64,000 nucleotides of DNA from Branchiostoma floridae (GCF_000003815.2 NC_049987.1:9934452-9998451); one strand, 5' to 3'; shown: positions 21,497-36,633, counted from the first letter of the stretch. Notes: generated by a model from the letters alone, not told the origin. Translations and numbers: made by a program.

Positions 21497-24400
21497 GAAA
21501 CATTAGAATTCAAAGAAACATGTAACTTTGTACGGTCGACACAATACGTTTCACCGTCCAATTTCAGAGAGGGTTGCTCTGATGAATATGGCCTCCTTCA
21601 CGCCTCATTTGACTACCGGTACATTAGACACATGAAGGAGTTACCTCAAACGTACTTGGATTGGATAAACTTCAAAACTTCACAGATAAACCAACCCAGC
21701 CGGGGTTTCATTATCATATCTTTCAACGTGAAACATCTGGACTGGATTGAGTTCACGGGGTGACGCTTTAGTGTCAAATCCTAAACATTTGTCTCTGACG
21801 TCCGTGGAGAAAATCAACCGAACTCTTTTGTACCGAATTTTCAATATCTTCTCATGAGGGCCTGNNNNNNNNNNNNNNNNNNNNNNNNNNNNNNNNNNNN
21901 NNNNNNNNNNNNNNNNNNNNNNNNNNNNNNNNNNNNNNNNNNNNNNNNNNNNNNNNNNNNNNNNTAGCTCAGGAGAATCCATTCCATTAAAGTCTTACAT
22001 TAGACGGTCGAACAAAGTACATCATGGCTGACAGCTTTGGGATTAAACCTCAGATTGAAGCGATTACTCAAACTCTTTGTCATCTTGAAGACTTTTAAGG
22101 CTTGGCGGTGGAATTAGGCTTTGCCTGTTTGATCGATAGTCAAACGAAATAATGTTTCTTTATTCACTCATTACGACGTATGCAATTACGGCACCCCCGA
22201 TCCGTATTCCCAGTGGTAAGATTAGTCTACATGTCGTGATGTGTATGAAGTCATCTCGTGGCGGTTACCCTTTGTGATCAGCGGGTCATGCCGCTGGCTC
22301 TTCATTTCCATTCTGCTGTCTGATTACAAATTCCGCTAAGATATAAGCCTTTTGCAGCCATATCCATCTTCACCACCCGTAGGATTCCAAAATAAGGGCG
22401 TGGACTTATTACCAGCGATGACAAAAGACAATGTGTTTGTTGGACTTTGCCATAAACTATGGTCTTGTCCTTATAACACTGCCAAGGCATTTTAAAGATG
22501 GCTTTGTATTGATTCTAATGTTTTAATTCAAAAGTGTATACTATAAGTCAACAATTTTAACAATGAGAAACATTAAAAACAAACTGGATTTAACTAAAAT
22601 GATATCGATGTTCATACTGGCTCATACAATAATAGATTTTGAAACCGCCTACTGTTGAAGTACTTGGCAAGCTGCATCAGCACGATTGATGTCTACACTG
22701 GCCACTTTAAACGCCTAAAGTAACTTTGGAAAAACTTTTATTCGCTTTGGCTGGCTCAACAAATTGAAAGAAAAGTTTTGATGTCTTGAGGGACTGTAGG
22801 TCCGCCAAAACATGATCCGTAGAGCTCTATTGTAGGAACTGCCGAGGAGAACAGTTGGCTCTACAAAGATATCCAACTGCCCAACCAACCAATCGTTCGC
22901 TTGATGATATTTACTTTCATCATTAGAATGCAGTATGTTTTCGCTGTACGCATGATGCATGTGAGCTGGCCAAGGATATCAACCATCTATTATTTAAACC
23001 CCTCCATTCACCTTATCTACCTTTGCAGAGACTTACGCTTGCAGCACACCACCCTCCAGTTCTGTTAAAGTGTCGTTAGCTGTAATTGCGACGCTGGGTA
23101 TGCAACTTGTGTGGACTTGTGAATTAATAGTCCAGGCAATGTTTTTGGCAGTCTCAATGGATTTTTGGATGACCGAACTGCCATTATCTACTGGATGCCT
23201 CGCAGCGTCCTTGTTTTATTGCCCGCTTTGGGTGAAACGCATTTCCGTAGGAAATCTGTGTTATTACACTTACATCGGTTCCACGCTTTGCAAGTTTTCA
23301 TTTAGCGCAATCTGCGCTAGGAGGAGACATACACCTTTGGGTATCCCCAGATTAGGTGTGCAGCCTTCCAAGAATACGAAAGCACCCAGAATGTTCGAAG
23401 CTTTTACTTCAAGTTTAACCCACCGAGTCTAACGTTGATGTGCTAAATGTGCTTAGCGTGCCACATGAGCAAATGTGTCCTACCTAACGCCAATTTGCAT
23501 TCTTAAATATTCGCTCTGAATGAAACTTCATGAAGGCCTGGTACATACACTGTATAATGACATACAACTAAAGATGTTTACAAATAACATGGGGAATATG
23601 AGATGTTTAAAATCACCATGGCGTGTCAACTGTATCATATGAGCACCAGAATAAACATGATGTCCCATGTACGCCACTGTTGTTATTTGGGGATGATGCA
23701 AAAGAAAAACACAGGAAACTTTTTTCCTGAATGTAGAATGTATAATATGGGTACATTAAATAATACCATCTTACAACATACTATACAGAGGCGAACTTGC
23801 TATTAACATTGTGGGTGAGGGTTGCACCAAGAGTCGTATTGTGTATCAATGAAGACCTCATTAGAATGGGGTATGGTCATAGAAGACATGAGACGAAATT
23901 GAAAATCTTTTAGGTGTAGCGACTGCGTGTATAGCACCACGGTATTGCCTTGTACATGGGGTCAAGGTAGACTGCACACAAAATTGGAAACATGTACTCT
24001 TGTGATAACAAGACTTGGTCTCATTTATTTACCAACGTTTAACTTCAACTCCTTCCGTCAGAACGTACGGTCGTGATATCTAGTTATAGTTTGTTGAAAA
24101 CCCTGTGTCAGCTTACGTAATTACACTAAGGCCCCACAGGCAAATTACCAAGATGTTCCACTGAGAATGGCTTACCATGAATTGTATCCGAATTTTAACG
24201 CACTTCTAGCATCACTGTATGGTTACAGGGGATGAAAATCTTGCAAAATTACATCCAATTGCACCAGGGAACTTTGCTGCAGCCGCCTAGCGACCGAACG
24301 GATTGGCAGAGTGCTCCACGAGTTTCATATAAAAAATACGAGATAGTAGGGCATTATTAAGGTCGCCGCCCTAGTGGAATCGGGGTGTAAGACAACCATG

Positions 24401-24771
24401 CACAGAGTGGAAATAAAAGTCTGACATTTTCTTTTGTGTGAAAACAAACTCACGGTAGAAATGTAAATTGATTATCGGCATAACGAAGGTACAATCATCT
24501 GAGTATCTGTCTCCTTTTGCGATTTAAATTCCCTCCCGTACAATCCATAATTATAATTATACTAATAACATGATATTAGCTTATCGCCCCACGGGTTGTT
24601 TCACTCGTCCGTTGGTATGCATGAAGAATTACATATCAGAGCAATGGGTCTAAACAATTTCTGGAGGCTTCTAGCTAATATCTACATAAGAGTATTATAC
24701 TACTCCGTGCTACTTGTTGCATATTCTTTCATTTACTTCAAGTCACTATGAAACAAGGCTCGTTGTGACTA
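21497..24771. other. Intergenic, includes one assembly gap
   Basis: No gene recognised. N run at 21865-21964. A weak MITE-like end (CGCCCTAGTGGAATCGGGGT) lies near 24367. Confidence 0.45.
21865..21964. other. Assembly gap
   Basis: 100 N. Runs of exactly 100 also lie at 24989-25088, 33850-33949 and 36454-36553 (probably of nominal length). Runs of 186 and 169 N are at 37899-38084 and 39562-39730 and are probably size-estimated. Confidence 0.99.
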
Positions 24772-24988
24772 AAGGCCCCCTCTCACTTGACGTGCGGCAC
24801 GCTTGCGGCATTGCTGCGTTCGGAAGATGCTCAACGAGTTTCCGAGATAAAGAACGAATTTTCTTACTTGTTGTATATTTTGTCGTCTTTTATGTTATAC
24901 TTTTACGTATTGCCAAATATCTGAATCATAAAAAATCCAAGAAAATAACAAAACAGTGACGCAGTGAACGAACGCAGCAATGCCGCAA
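24772..24988. mobile_element. Inverted-repeat element cut by an assembly gap
   Basis: TTGCGGCATTGCTGCGTTCG at 24803-24822 is exactly complementary to 24969-24988, where the N run begins. The left end probably starts at about 24772 (GGCCCCCTCTCACTTGACG). A diverged GGCATTGCTGCGTTA copy occurs at 26491. The enclosed 81-codon open frame is not recognised. Confidence 0.6.
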
Positions 24989-25720
24989 NNNNNNNNNNNN
25001 NNNNNNNNNNNNNNNNNNNNNNNNNNNNNNNNNNNNNNNNNNNNNNNNNNNNNNNNNNNNNNNNNNNNNNNNNNNNNNNNNNNNNNNNTAATTATGTTTC
25101 CTATAAATAATGTATTAACAATTAGTTCTCGAGATCTTTGAATGGCATCATTCAGATTCCTTCCGAGTCTACCGTAGGATGCAAATCTTTGTTCCTAACG
25201 ACATAATCAAAGGCACTTGCAATTGACAAAGAGCAGATGGGGCTTCGTTTCGTAGACTGCTGTAAAGTTTGATCCCGTGGAAGATAACGTGAAAGTCTAC
25301 TTTCTGTTTGTGAAATTCCTCTCAACGTCTTCCAGTGTGGTCTTTTTTGTTGAGGATCGATACTGTATGATTCCTATGGCGCCATGACAGCAATGGCATG
25401 TTATGGACGATATTAAAAGGAAAACAGACAAATCGATATTCCCTCATCTTTTACACCACTGAAATGCTATAAAACAATGTACACTCTTAGAAAGAAAAAA
25501 AAAGTCTCAGTGTACCAACTAAAAATCGATTTCTTTCTTCCTTTACTTTCACATGAAGAATGGGTCTTAGACGCAATTGGTGCCAGAAGATGCATTGGTT
25601 TTGGCACAAGCGAATACGTCATGATATACAATCCGACAGATTAGGATTAACACCATCATTTTTGTTGTCAAGCCTTCAGCCTGATTTATGGGATAAGGCA
25701 GGAGGGCAGAAGTGCAATAC

Positions 25721-25753
25721 ATATATATATATATGTTTATATATATATATATA
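25721..25753. repeat. (AT)n microsatellite
   Basis: Alternating A and T with one GTTT interruption. Confidence 0.95.
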
Positions 25754-28700
25754 GATACGTACATTATTATCACTCACAGGATGTTAAGCTCCAGGCATCG
25801 TGCACAATGAAAGTCATTTCGAAGTAGCACTTTTACAAGTTAGTTTTGCCTACAAATGAAGGGCAGTAAGGCCCTTCCTTGTATAAGCGAGTCAAACAAA
25901 TGTACAGATTGTACTCTTCAGTACGAACCAGATGCCATGAGTCATTTTGCTGGGTATGCATTACAAACAAACAAACAAACAAACAAAAATGATAGTTCCC
26001 TTTAGTTTTGATTCAGGACGTGGAGTACAGTGGTTAAATCTAATTTCCGGGAAACTTTCAAAGCGTATTCTTTTACCACATGTACATGTACTGGATAAAA
26101 GATATAAAGAGACAAAGAAAACTAACTTTAAGTTACCATATACCATAAAGCAGAACTTAACTCAAGTATCTTGATTACGATTTTGGTAAAGGCCAGACGT
26201 TTCAGACATTATCCACTGTCTTTCGGCAGAGACACTAATTTTAAAATACTAAAGTTGATGTATAATGGGCTGATAAGCCGTATGCAAAACCGTCAAACAG
26301 TAAGGCAAGTGCCTATTCCTACCAATCATCAATCTTAAACAAAGGAACATAATACTCACTGGCCATTAGGTATAAGTCATCTTACTTTATCATATGCCAG
26401 ACGAAACCGTTAATCACTATCACTTATCAAACTTTATTCAATCACAAATTACTATGGTGAAGGAGCTTGGCGCCGATGGAACGCTTTGAGGCATTGCTGC
26501 GTTATTAGATGAGATTGTTACAATCGCCAAATGGGGCTTAACTGGCCTTCAAGGACATACCAATTGATAAGAAGGCGCGGAGGTCTTTCGAATTAGGACC
26601 AGACTCACGTTACAGATACTCATTATTCAGGATGGCTGTCAACTTGAAAGGGACTGCGGTGTTTGATAGCATTGTTACATTCCGGAGAGGAACCGCCTCT
26701 GTCAGAGACAGATTCTTCCACCTGACCCGTAGGACGTCTCTAATAGCGGAGAAAATTATGATATGACAGGCCGGGTAGCTTTTTCATTCCCACGCTGTCG
26801 TTCGATATTCCACCAGGATGCTTTCAAATGTCAGGCAGGGTTAAACATTCGTCTGAAGTCACGGTGTAAATCCTACAGCTTATAGCCTCAGTGATGCCAC
26901 GTGATGGAACCCCTGGAAAGGGATTGTGAATACACCTCTTGGTCCTTATCGTTCTACCTCAGAAAATCCTTCCCTTTCTGTTGACAGGTTTCATTGATTT
27001 CCCTATGGGCAGCCTTGCCGTTTTCAAGAACGATGATAGAATAGTGACCGTAAAGGAAAAGAAGAATACAGACAAGAGAAATAGTGTATCCCCCAGGATA
27101 CATTCAGAAGTTAGAAAAGTTTGTCTCCCTCCCACTCAGACGGAACAGGTAGCATAGATGATAGCTGTTGCGGGTTCAAGTAAAATGTTAGGTAAATACC
27201 ACCGAAGGCATTAAAGTGATATAGCCTGGCGATGCCTAATAGGACCGCCAGTAGTTCCAATTCCTTGGAGATCAATGGCTAGAAGCTTCTTGTAGAGTCC
27301 CGCACGTCACAGTCAGTTCATCTCCAAAGACGATGTGTTTTTGTATCAAAGGAAGCCAGTGCTCCATGTGAACTTTACGCCCGGTGAGGCTCATTATTTC
27401 ACGCATCCACAACCTTGATTCTAGACCAGTGGATCTGTGACTTAAGAAACGCGACATGTGTAGCTGATAATGGGTCTCCGAGAAACCCAGAAGTACCCTG
27501 CATCACTGCCAATCAAGTGTTTCTAATTCTGCCTCCGTGGTAGGGGTCGGCAACAGACTGCCAATCTTCTTTGGTACACCTAGTTCTTGCAAATACCCAA
27601 GAATCCCAGGCACAGGAAGCTTATGTTCTACGTCTTTCTTGTAATCAGGTCTGATGGGTGTGGAGTTTGAGATAGCCAGAATCAGCGAAACGTCGTGATT
27701 AACCCTGGTAAACGTCCACCTTCACAATTCAACTTGGTTATTAGAAGCGGTGAGTCTCTCTAGACAACCTCAGTACTTTTGAGCAGTACCTTAAAAATCA
27801 ACCGATTATTGTTAAAGACTTGGATCGATATTCGACAACACATTTATGCATTAGGCCCTCATCTATCTGTATTATATTTCTTTAGGTTTTCACACAAAAA
27901 GCTATCTATAAATGTTCATCATAAAAATGAGAAAAAGTAGATACGAATTAAGCTATTGGCTGAAAACAAAAATTAAAAAAAAATCTTAAATCAAACTATG
28001 TCTTGTCAGTTCTTTAACATGATGTTAATTAGTTTCTGTTTTGCTCATAGGTATTATAGGGCTATTACAGCAAGATATTACAGCAAGTTACCACTGGCAC
28101 AAACAGCAATGAATAAAACATCAGGAAAGCTACAGAGAGCTCAATGATCAAGAGTTGGTGAGAACACTCAACTTTAATGTTTGATGGCAACTGAAACTTT
28201 GTTAACGTTTCATTGGTACCTTTGGTATGCACGCTTCTTGATCAATAAACCATGCGACTTACTCTTGCTCTGCAGTTTGCCCTTCTTTAGTCATTCATGC
28301 TGCGGTAAAGTGGTTTATCTCAGACCTTGTTCAGAAGGCTGTGTGGAATAATTGGAATAAATGGCTTGCCTTGCGCGGTATGGCAGTGTCTGTGCAATCT
28401 GGTCTGTTGATATTCTCCACTCTGGTGGCTTCAGCTGCCTTTACGATAGAGCCAAGAGAACGACGTCTGCTGCAATTTACAAAGATAAGTATGCATGGCT
28501 GGACATAGAATGCCGCTGGTTAAGTTTACGTCCCTCAATTAAATGTGATAATCTGTTTTTCCTCCAAGGGGAAAGAAGTTGGGCGAATGACGAATCACGA
28601 CATTTCCAAACTTATCGTTGCGTTCCACGTTTATGGTGCCTTCACACGACAAATGGCATTAACCATGGTTACGTTCGAGCGAGTGGGCAATATGTCGTCT

Positions 28701-31700
28701 TTGGGAAAGCGAACGGTTAGAGTTGATTTGACTGAAAAATATAACCATGCCTAGGTGACAAAACTCACTGTAGCAGAGGAAACTACCCATGGTAGACATT
28801 CGCGAATGTTAGAGCCGTTAGACACGCCAGTACTGCGATTTGCATTTAAACAGTAATTGTCGGAAATGTCTGTGGATGGATTGGTTTCATTACACAGACA
28901 AGGTTTATTTCAAGTTTCAATTTCAAAACTACAGCTCCCTTAGTATTCATCGCATGTAGTGTCATTATCAGTGGCGATGCACGGGTAACCTATTTGACGT
29001 TGGGGGTAATCCAAGGTTCTCTCTATATGCAGCGGGGTTAGAAGGTCAATACAATAGCTGACCGTTTCCTGAAAAACACGTACAAAGTTTCAGCAAGGAC
29101 AATGCTGTTAGATAGGTTGCGTGGGGCTAATGATGCAAATGTTTCGATTAGAAGCGCAGGAGCATCACGCCTGCCTCGTATTTCATCGTCACAATGTCTC
29201 GGTTTGACCTTATCTGTCCCTCACATAAAACTACATTAGCAGCAGTGAAACTTTTGGGACACCAACTGTGTCCTCACTACTGAGTCAAGAGCAGGTGGAG
29301 TTTTGACGTGCAATTTATTTTTTATGTCCATCGCCCACCTGTGCTTTTATTACCACAGATAGATTCTAACAGCGTCTAATGGACAGGAAGTATTTCACGA
29401 CTGGCCGGAAATGTACGCAGCGTCTAGAATACGGGAAAGGTTGAATCTCAAAACTCAACGTTGTCTCTCCTGGAATCAATTTATACTGCGAATGTATTTT
29501 GAGTGTGCTCTAGTCACACGAGCAGACTGAACATGGCTTCTAATAATGGGGGTTCTTCTGATTATTTTATTTCAGATAGAATGAAAACAACGTCAACCAA
29601 AATCGTGTTAAACCATTCTCTTATGACATCTATCCTGGTGGATATATGAGAAACATATTAGGTGTAATTGAAGTTTCTAATAGATGTCGGTTATAATTGG
29701 TACAGAATAAGTGATTTAATTGATGATAAATCTTCTTATCCAGTGCACAAAGGCTAAAATACCTTTTATAATTAATATAAGATCGGAGATTGTTCTTGAT
29801 TGTGATATTATCCCTCGTGATTTTTCTAGATCATCATCATTTATTAGCTTCAAGAGGGTTCACTACCAATGGGGTATTGTTTTTGATTATGTATGGGAGT
29901 TCGTACCTCTAGTTCAAAATCACTCGGATGAATTTGTTAGTTTTGTATGGATCCGAAGTAGTTATTGGTGTCCAAAAGAAAAGTTGTCATTGGGGGACTC
30001 TGGCAGTATTTCAGCTACCACAGCGTTACTGGCCGACAGCCCCTTCCTGAAAGTAGTGTGGTATATAGTCTATAGCTTCTTGCTTACTTGAGTTGACTTT
30101 GTCACACAATGTGTCCTTACCTGTGGATTCCATTATTTTCAGTGGCACCTAGCTTTTGGGGCATGCCGGGAACAAGTGTCTCAATTAATTCGCTGTACGT
30201 AAATCGGTATCCAGTGCAAATGCATAGTTAATGAGAACCTCAAATATCTATAGTGTTTTATGATATGAATTTCAAGCACATGCAAGATGTAACGTAAAAA
30301 GAGGTTATCAATGATACATGTTGACCTAATTCACATAGTCTATGATGAAGTATTCACAAACCATGGTGATAAATGACGAAACGTCCATACGTACGATTGT
30401 GATAAACAGCCTCTGTTTTGGTAAAAGGTCATTGATAGATAATAAGTTATGCAAATGAAGTGTAACCATTTAAATGAGGCCTTAATTTACAAACACATAC
30501 ATGGGACGTCTTTGAAGAGCCTATAAAGAATTGATTTCTTGTGGGAAGAGTGACGTTTCTTTCCGTTAAACTGGGATCTGCTTCACAGACAGAAAGCCTA
30601 ATGTTATTATGTCTACGGGGATATTACGGCGGAGACAATTCGCGCTGGGTCCCCGGTCCCAGAGTCGCCTACTTCTGTGGTGTCTCTGCAACAATTGGCA
30701 CATGGATGTATTAGACAGAAGCGTGGGCAATCAATCATTATTGCTATCATTTTCAAATGAGGGATTTCGTCCGCTTTTTAAACATAGATTACATGATGGA
30801 TATAGAGATAGCGGCGATCCATAACGTGGATTTCACAGGAAAAAGTGAACTGAGTCATCCGGATATAAATGTAAATGGTAGAAAGAGCCCAGAGCCACGT
30901 CAGATGGGGAGTATAGTCTGTGGTCTGCGCCCACGGGTGGACTGTGGGCCCAATCGATTTGGTAACCATCTACTAAGACATAGGGTGGAATCCAAACCCA
31001 TGCTTTGCTCTCACAATGTCGTAATATTTTTTGGACCTACTCGAGCCAGATATGTCCAACTAGTTCATAAGTCCACATAAAATGCGAAGCGGAAGTTTAC
31101 CACAGAATCGATGCCCTCTGTCTGATTTCCGGTTATTGACCTTTAGCCTTAATATAATACAACGAATGTGTTTCTCAAATAACGCAATTGACATTCACGG
31201 ATAAATCTTGCAAAAAATATATCTGCTATTCAGATAACATTGATGTACCTTTGTCTTTGTTACAAAGTTCTAGTCAGTTCAAGTCGTTTGCTCGCTGCAA
31301 ACCAGAAAGGGATGCCCTCTTACATTGCCATTAAATGATTGGACGTAGACCGACCGTTGTATCATTCAGACCTAAGACAGCAGACCAGTGTGGACTTACG
31401 GTATTATTAGTTAGAATGCTTTTGCAATTTTGGTGAGCTTATGGCCACTATCAATGTTGCACTGAGATCAGGATAACGAAGGTTGTGCACATTATAAGTT
31501 GCCTAGCTTAATCAGGGAACTTGGCTTCATCTATTTTATGTGATAGTTCACATACAAACAGTCGATTTGCTCGACTATATGCGTACTTGAGTATCGACCA
31601 GGGTTAGAATGATCACAGTGGAATCCCTGTTGGATGCGCCATCAACCTCACCGTGATTTGGCAACTGACCAAATCATGAAAGGCACAGGGATTGCATCGC

Positions 31701-34400
31701 TTATTGTACTCGAAATGCATTCACCTTCTGGCTTGTGTTCAAATCCTATAGCTTTGTACGGGACTCGTATGATAAATGACAGATGGTAAATAATAAATAA
31801 TAGTTGTCCTTAACCTCGGCATGTGGAACATCAAGAGAGACATCCCATTGCTGGTGCGGCTTGGTGAGTGTTCCCAAAGGGAGTTTTGTGCTCTCATTAC
31901 CGAGTAATGGTCAGCCGAAAGATTAGATATTGAGAAGAAACGTATTGTATGTGCCACGTATCTCGTTTGGTCTCCCTAATGCCACCTGTAGTACCGAGAT
32001 GCATCGAGGATTACTTTTTAATTGTATCTATCAGTCCTAATCTGCTTCAGAATCTCCATGTTAACGTATAAACCTGGATGCTAAATTGGTTTTGTTCAAG
32101 GTGACCCTCCATGTTCGAACATGCGTCATATTGACTTGTTTCACCGCAGGGTCGTCTCCAGGTATAAATTGGTCTCGGCTTTTCCAATTACCGAGGTGAT
32201 GCAGATAAAGAACACCATCCACAGAGTCCGCGACTTATCAGACCAGTCCATCGTACACGAATGAAAATAGGCTTCTCCAATTGCACCATCGGCGAAAGAA
32301 TAAGTGTGGATTTATCTGCATTAATGACGAGAGGCCCTGGGGCATTGTTTCGTTACGGATGGGTAATACAGAGGCATAACCATCCGGCTTATATTACGTA
32401 CCACGAGTCTTCATATTCTTCAAGACAAAAAAACTACCTTCCCTTAGAAAAAGGAACGCAGTGACACAAGTCAGCTCTACTGCAGTTGATGGAATAACGT
32501 TTTTAAAAATTTGTATTCTGGTTAGAGTCATTGACATAGCCACTTAAAGTATTTTATCTTTTGACACCGTGTTAATGATGGGCCTGTGTTACAGTTAAGA
32601 TGAAATAAAGCATTGTCTTATAGATTCGTTTGTTAAGAACCAGAAAATGTTCACATACCAATGCGAACAGAACAGTCTACGCTTTGATTTACCGTCGGAG
32701 GGTACAAACTACCTCATTGCGGCCTTCTTCTACTCGCACCTTATCTTCTTATTGCCTGGGAACTCCCGGCGCTGGGGACTATTTGTCATTCTGATCCGTG
32801 GCATGATTTCGCTCCACAATAAGGTGTGGGTGTGAAGAGAGGACGGAAGCATTGGCTTTTCCGTCTTGCAGGCTGAGTAAGCTGTCGTAAATCATAACAT
32901 GTGTGTTCAATATTGATCTTTACCAAAGTTCTTAAATCCAGGGGCCGGTGGGTACAGGACTGATAGCTTTGGAATAGTTTATGGGATTTAGCTTTGTGTG
33001 GTACTGCTGACTTAAGGCAAGCGTAACATCATAACGCGTTAACGGTAGGAGGCATACTTGATACACGAGGGACTTACAGAAGCGTAGCTGAAATATAGTG
33101 TCTTTGTGAGGATGCTTTCTTCATCTTGTGATACTTCATTGATTTTGTCTTTATCAAAATGTACACCGTAGGTGAGATTTTTCTCTCACTTTGTAGTCCA
33201 AACATGAAAGCGAGCTCCATGTGAGCACAGAGGATTTGGATCTGGTGATTGTGCTTCAGTAAATCGATTTTTACACATGGTTAGTAAATCGTCCCTTTGA
33301 ACATGTTGGATCACTCACTCGAGAAAGTCAGATTATCAACTTTTGGGTTGCATTTCAAATGCCGCCATTAAAATTTGCACTTTAAGCGATATCGATATTT
33401 TGTCGTTTTTGTCCTTTCAGGAAATGAAAATTATTATGCCCTTCTAGCGGTGACTAGCGCTTTTTGGCCTGTTGCTGGTCGTCAAATTTGGTACGTGTTA
33501 AGTTTGCTTAATCAATGTGCAGATGGTTGGCAAAGGAAATATTATTTCAGGACTAACAGTAAATATGATGTTGTATTGTTTGATTGTTAATTGTTCCAGG
33601 CCCGATATTGTCAAAAAGAGAAATTCGCTTGTTTGATACACTGATTTGCAAACAAATCACGTACGCCTGCTATATTCAGTGCGAGTACCTATATGTCCGT
33701 TAATTTTCCCTGAACAGTGCTATTCCGGTCCAATAGATCTGTTCATCTCCTTTTACAGCAGTTCCGCGATGTATTCAGGTAAGGCCAACTATGGGTAACC
33801 CTAATTTTCCAGGAGACTGAGGATGTCACAAGTAAACGGTGTCTAAATANNNNNNNNNNNNNNNNNNNNNNNNNNNNNNNNNNNNNNNNNNNNNNNNNNN
33901 NNNNNNNNNNNNNNNNNNNNNNNNNNNNNNNNNNNNNNNNNNNNNNNNNCCGAAGGAAACTTGATAGTCCTCCGTCTGGTTGCCCTAAGATTATTCAGGT
34001 GGCTACTTCCTTTGAAGTCTTAAAGTGCCCATTCCTTTCACATTCAGAAATGATTCCATCAGTTTAATGCACATTATAGACACAATGATGTATCACTATG
34101 TACAGTTGGTAATCATAAATGCCCATAGACCCGCAATGCATATCTTACGAAATGCATAATAGCATGGGTGCAGGTTTCTGGGCAGTGTCAGAACATATTC
34201 GCCAATTTTACATTAAGGTAAAAGCATTTTGTGCGTCAGTCTTCAGCCACTTCTTTCGGTCTTTCGCACTTTAGGACGTACCACGATTTCCATGGGACAC
34301 ACAATCTGATTAAAAGAATCAATGGGGAACGTACTTGTAGAAATAGGCTATCTGCTTCTTCAAACTTTTTCCTGAATGCGGAAATGAATTGTATTGGCAA

Positions 34401-34442
34401 CTTGACACTGGAGACTTGACACTGGAGACTTGACACTGGAGA
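34401..34442. repeat. Three tandem copies of a 14 bp unit
   Basis: CTTGACACTGGAGA repeated three times without a mismatch. Confidence 0.95.
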
Positions 34443-36352
34443 CTTTCTGGAATGAATATCCAAAACATGTGCATGATACAGTAACAATAGTCCAATGCTC
34501 CCCTCCCTGCCCCATCGAGGATCAACTAGTTAATATGCAACAAACCCCTTGATATCACCGTGTGGTAAACTATACATTTGCAGTGAGTTCGGCTAAATTG
34601 AAATAACAACAGAAAATGGGTGATTTTTGAGAAGGTTCGTCTGTCCTTTTTTGTTGTTGGGAGATTCAACATGTCCAATTTCAGTCACTCACCGAAATGG
34701 CGGGAACTGGGAGTGAATTGCAAATTGAGATGTCGGAGAAATAGTAACGGAAATGAGTACATTGTGTATGCAACTTTCCCAGGTTTGCTCCACAAACTAC
34801 ACATCATAATCAATTGACGACGCAACGTTATGAAACCGTGGTATGACAGACGGATTGCAATAACGGACAGCATTGTCACTACGCAGATCTGATACGCCAC
34901 ATCTGACGATCTTCTTGCATGATTGATAGGCTCGACCCGAATGGTAATTTATGTAACTTTCCATATGCAAGATATCAGTCGTAATAAATGCCAAGATAAG
35001 AATAATTTAGAACGTTCCCAATGTCATTCTGTACATGAATCAATCGGTATACCAGTGACAACAAAACGTCTTTCACTGTAAGGTATGTTCCATTTTCAAT
35101 GATGTAAGGCAAAATGACTTTATCAAGCTGAATACAGTCGTTATGCTGAATTCCATATGAAACTTATATCTAGATTGAGCGGCGGGAGTTTTGGCACATG
35201 TACCGCTCAATACAAAATAATGTTCTGTTAATGTCCAAATGTATGCATTGACACTGTAGATCATGTAAGAATCCCCCGACCTGAGCATACAGTTTGCATC
35301 TGTATCTATCATACTCGATCATGGCCACAAGGGCAGGGAATGTGATACAGGATGCTGGGTATGCACGTCTGTTGCCTGATATTATAGTACAGTACGTCAA
35401 TATTGAATTCCTCTAAAAGGTTGTGAACTCATTCCTTTCCGCTGGCCTTTCTGTGTACTCTCCGATAATGCAGTTTTGCTCAACCTTGGATAATAAGAGG
35501 AAAGCCTTGAAGTGATCTGGCAATGCACGTAAATCAGGAAAGGACCTACCTACGGTGTGATATTTAGGCATCTTTAGCAACAGCAACAATAGTCAAAAGT
35601 ATTGAAAATAATTGTAGTGTACTAAACGTTGAAGAAATATACATTCACCGGAGAAACACAGTACAATGGCTTTTTATTATGATGCTAGATTGCTGAAATT
35701 AATACCCATTAGAGTTATTGCACAATCTAGGCTTTATAATTAGAACTATCTTATTTTGTTTATCAATTATATCGCAAAATTAAAACTGGAAATAGTAATT
35801 GAAGTATATAATCATGTTTAGATTGAATAATTTTGCAACAGTATCAAAGAGATAATGATTTATGTACGAATATGTCGATTTATCTATATGCATGATTCAG
35901 GGTCTAGAAGTTCGAGAGTTGTCACATAAATCGCCACATGAATCACCATGTCTACATTGGAAAGGGCCAAAATTACGTAATAATAGAAACAGGTCATGGA
36001 TGGTTATGTCATGGGACTGTTGAACTCAGTGTCATTTCCTCTGATGTGGAACATGTTCATGTATAACGGCTTATTTCTGCCGACAGTGATATAGCTCACA
36101 GCCAAAATGAATACCGTATACGTCATTGTACCTTTGAATTCTACACATCTAGTTCTTTCATGACAGTCTTGTCGTACCTCAGTCTGATAGAATGTGTCAG
36201 AAAACATTACAAACTGGATCATAAACAATGTGTCGCCAACTTGTGTGACAAAAACGTGTTTTTAACAGATATTCTATGATGTGAAACTCATAAAAGCTAG
36301 GGCTCTTGCATGGTTATTACCTTTGGTACAAACGTAGATTTTAGGTGTGGAA

Positions 36353-36633
36353 ACAGAAAAAGATCTATTTGTATGTATCAGGATAGAGTTCTATGCAGAA
36401 TCAATTCTCAGTAGCTAAAGGCAGCAACATGGACTTCACACGAATGTGGAAATNNNNNNNNNNNNNNNNNNNNNNNNNNNNNNNNNNNNNNNNNNNNNNN
36501 NNNNNNNNNNNNNNNNNNNNNNNNNNNNNNNNNNNNNNNNNNNNNNNNNNNNNACAGACAGATATCCATTTGTATGTACCGGCTTAGCATACTGTGCAGA
36601 ATCAATTCTCACTAGCTAAAGGCATACCCGTCC
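36353..36633. repeat. Direct duplication flanking an assembly gap
   Basis: About 70 bp before the gap (ATTTGTATGTA, then GCAGAATCAATTCTCAGTAG, CTAAAGGCA) recur after it (ATTTGTATGTA, then GCAGAATCAATTCTCACTAG, CTAAAGGCA). The N run is 36454-36553. Probably an unresolved tandem repeat. Confidence 0.75.

Larger units (their letters stand above)
25089..36352. other. Gene-poor intergenic stretch
   Basis: No exon, RNA gene or protein domain recognised. Contains an (AT)n run at 25721-25753, (ACAA)n at 25963-25988, a 14 bp tandem repeat at 34401-34442 and an N run at 33850-33949. The longest open frames (28361-28720, 29720-30091) look like chance. Confidence 0.45.

Noticed and set aside
28361-28720. 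119-codon open frame on the + strand
   Set aside because: No recognisable domain, no splice sites in a fitting phase and no paralogous support; composition looks like chance.
29720-30091. 123-codon open frame on the + strand
   Set aside because: No known motif, and the frame opens in ordinary A+T-rich sequence.
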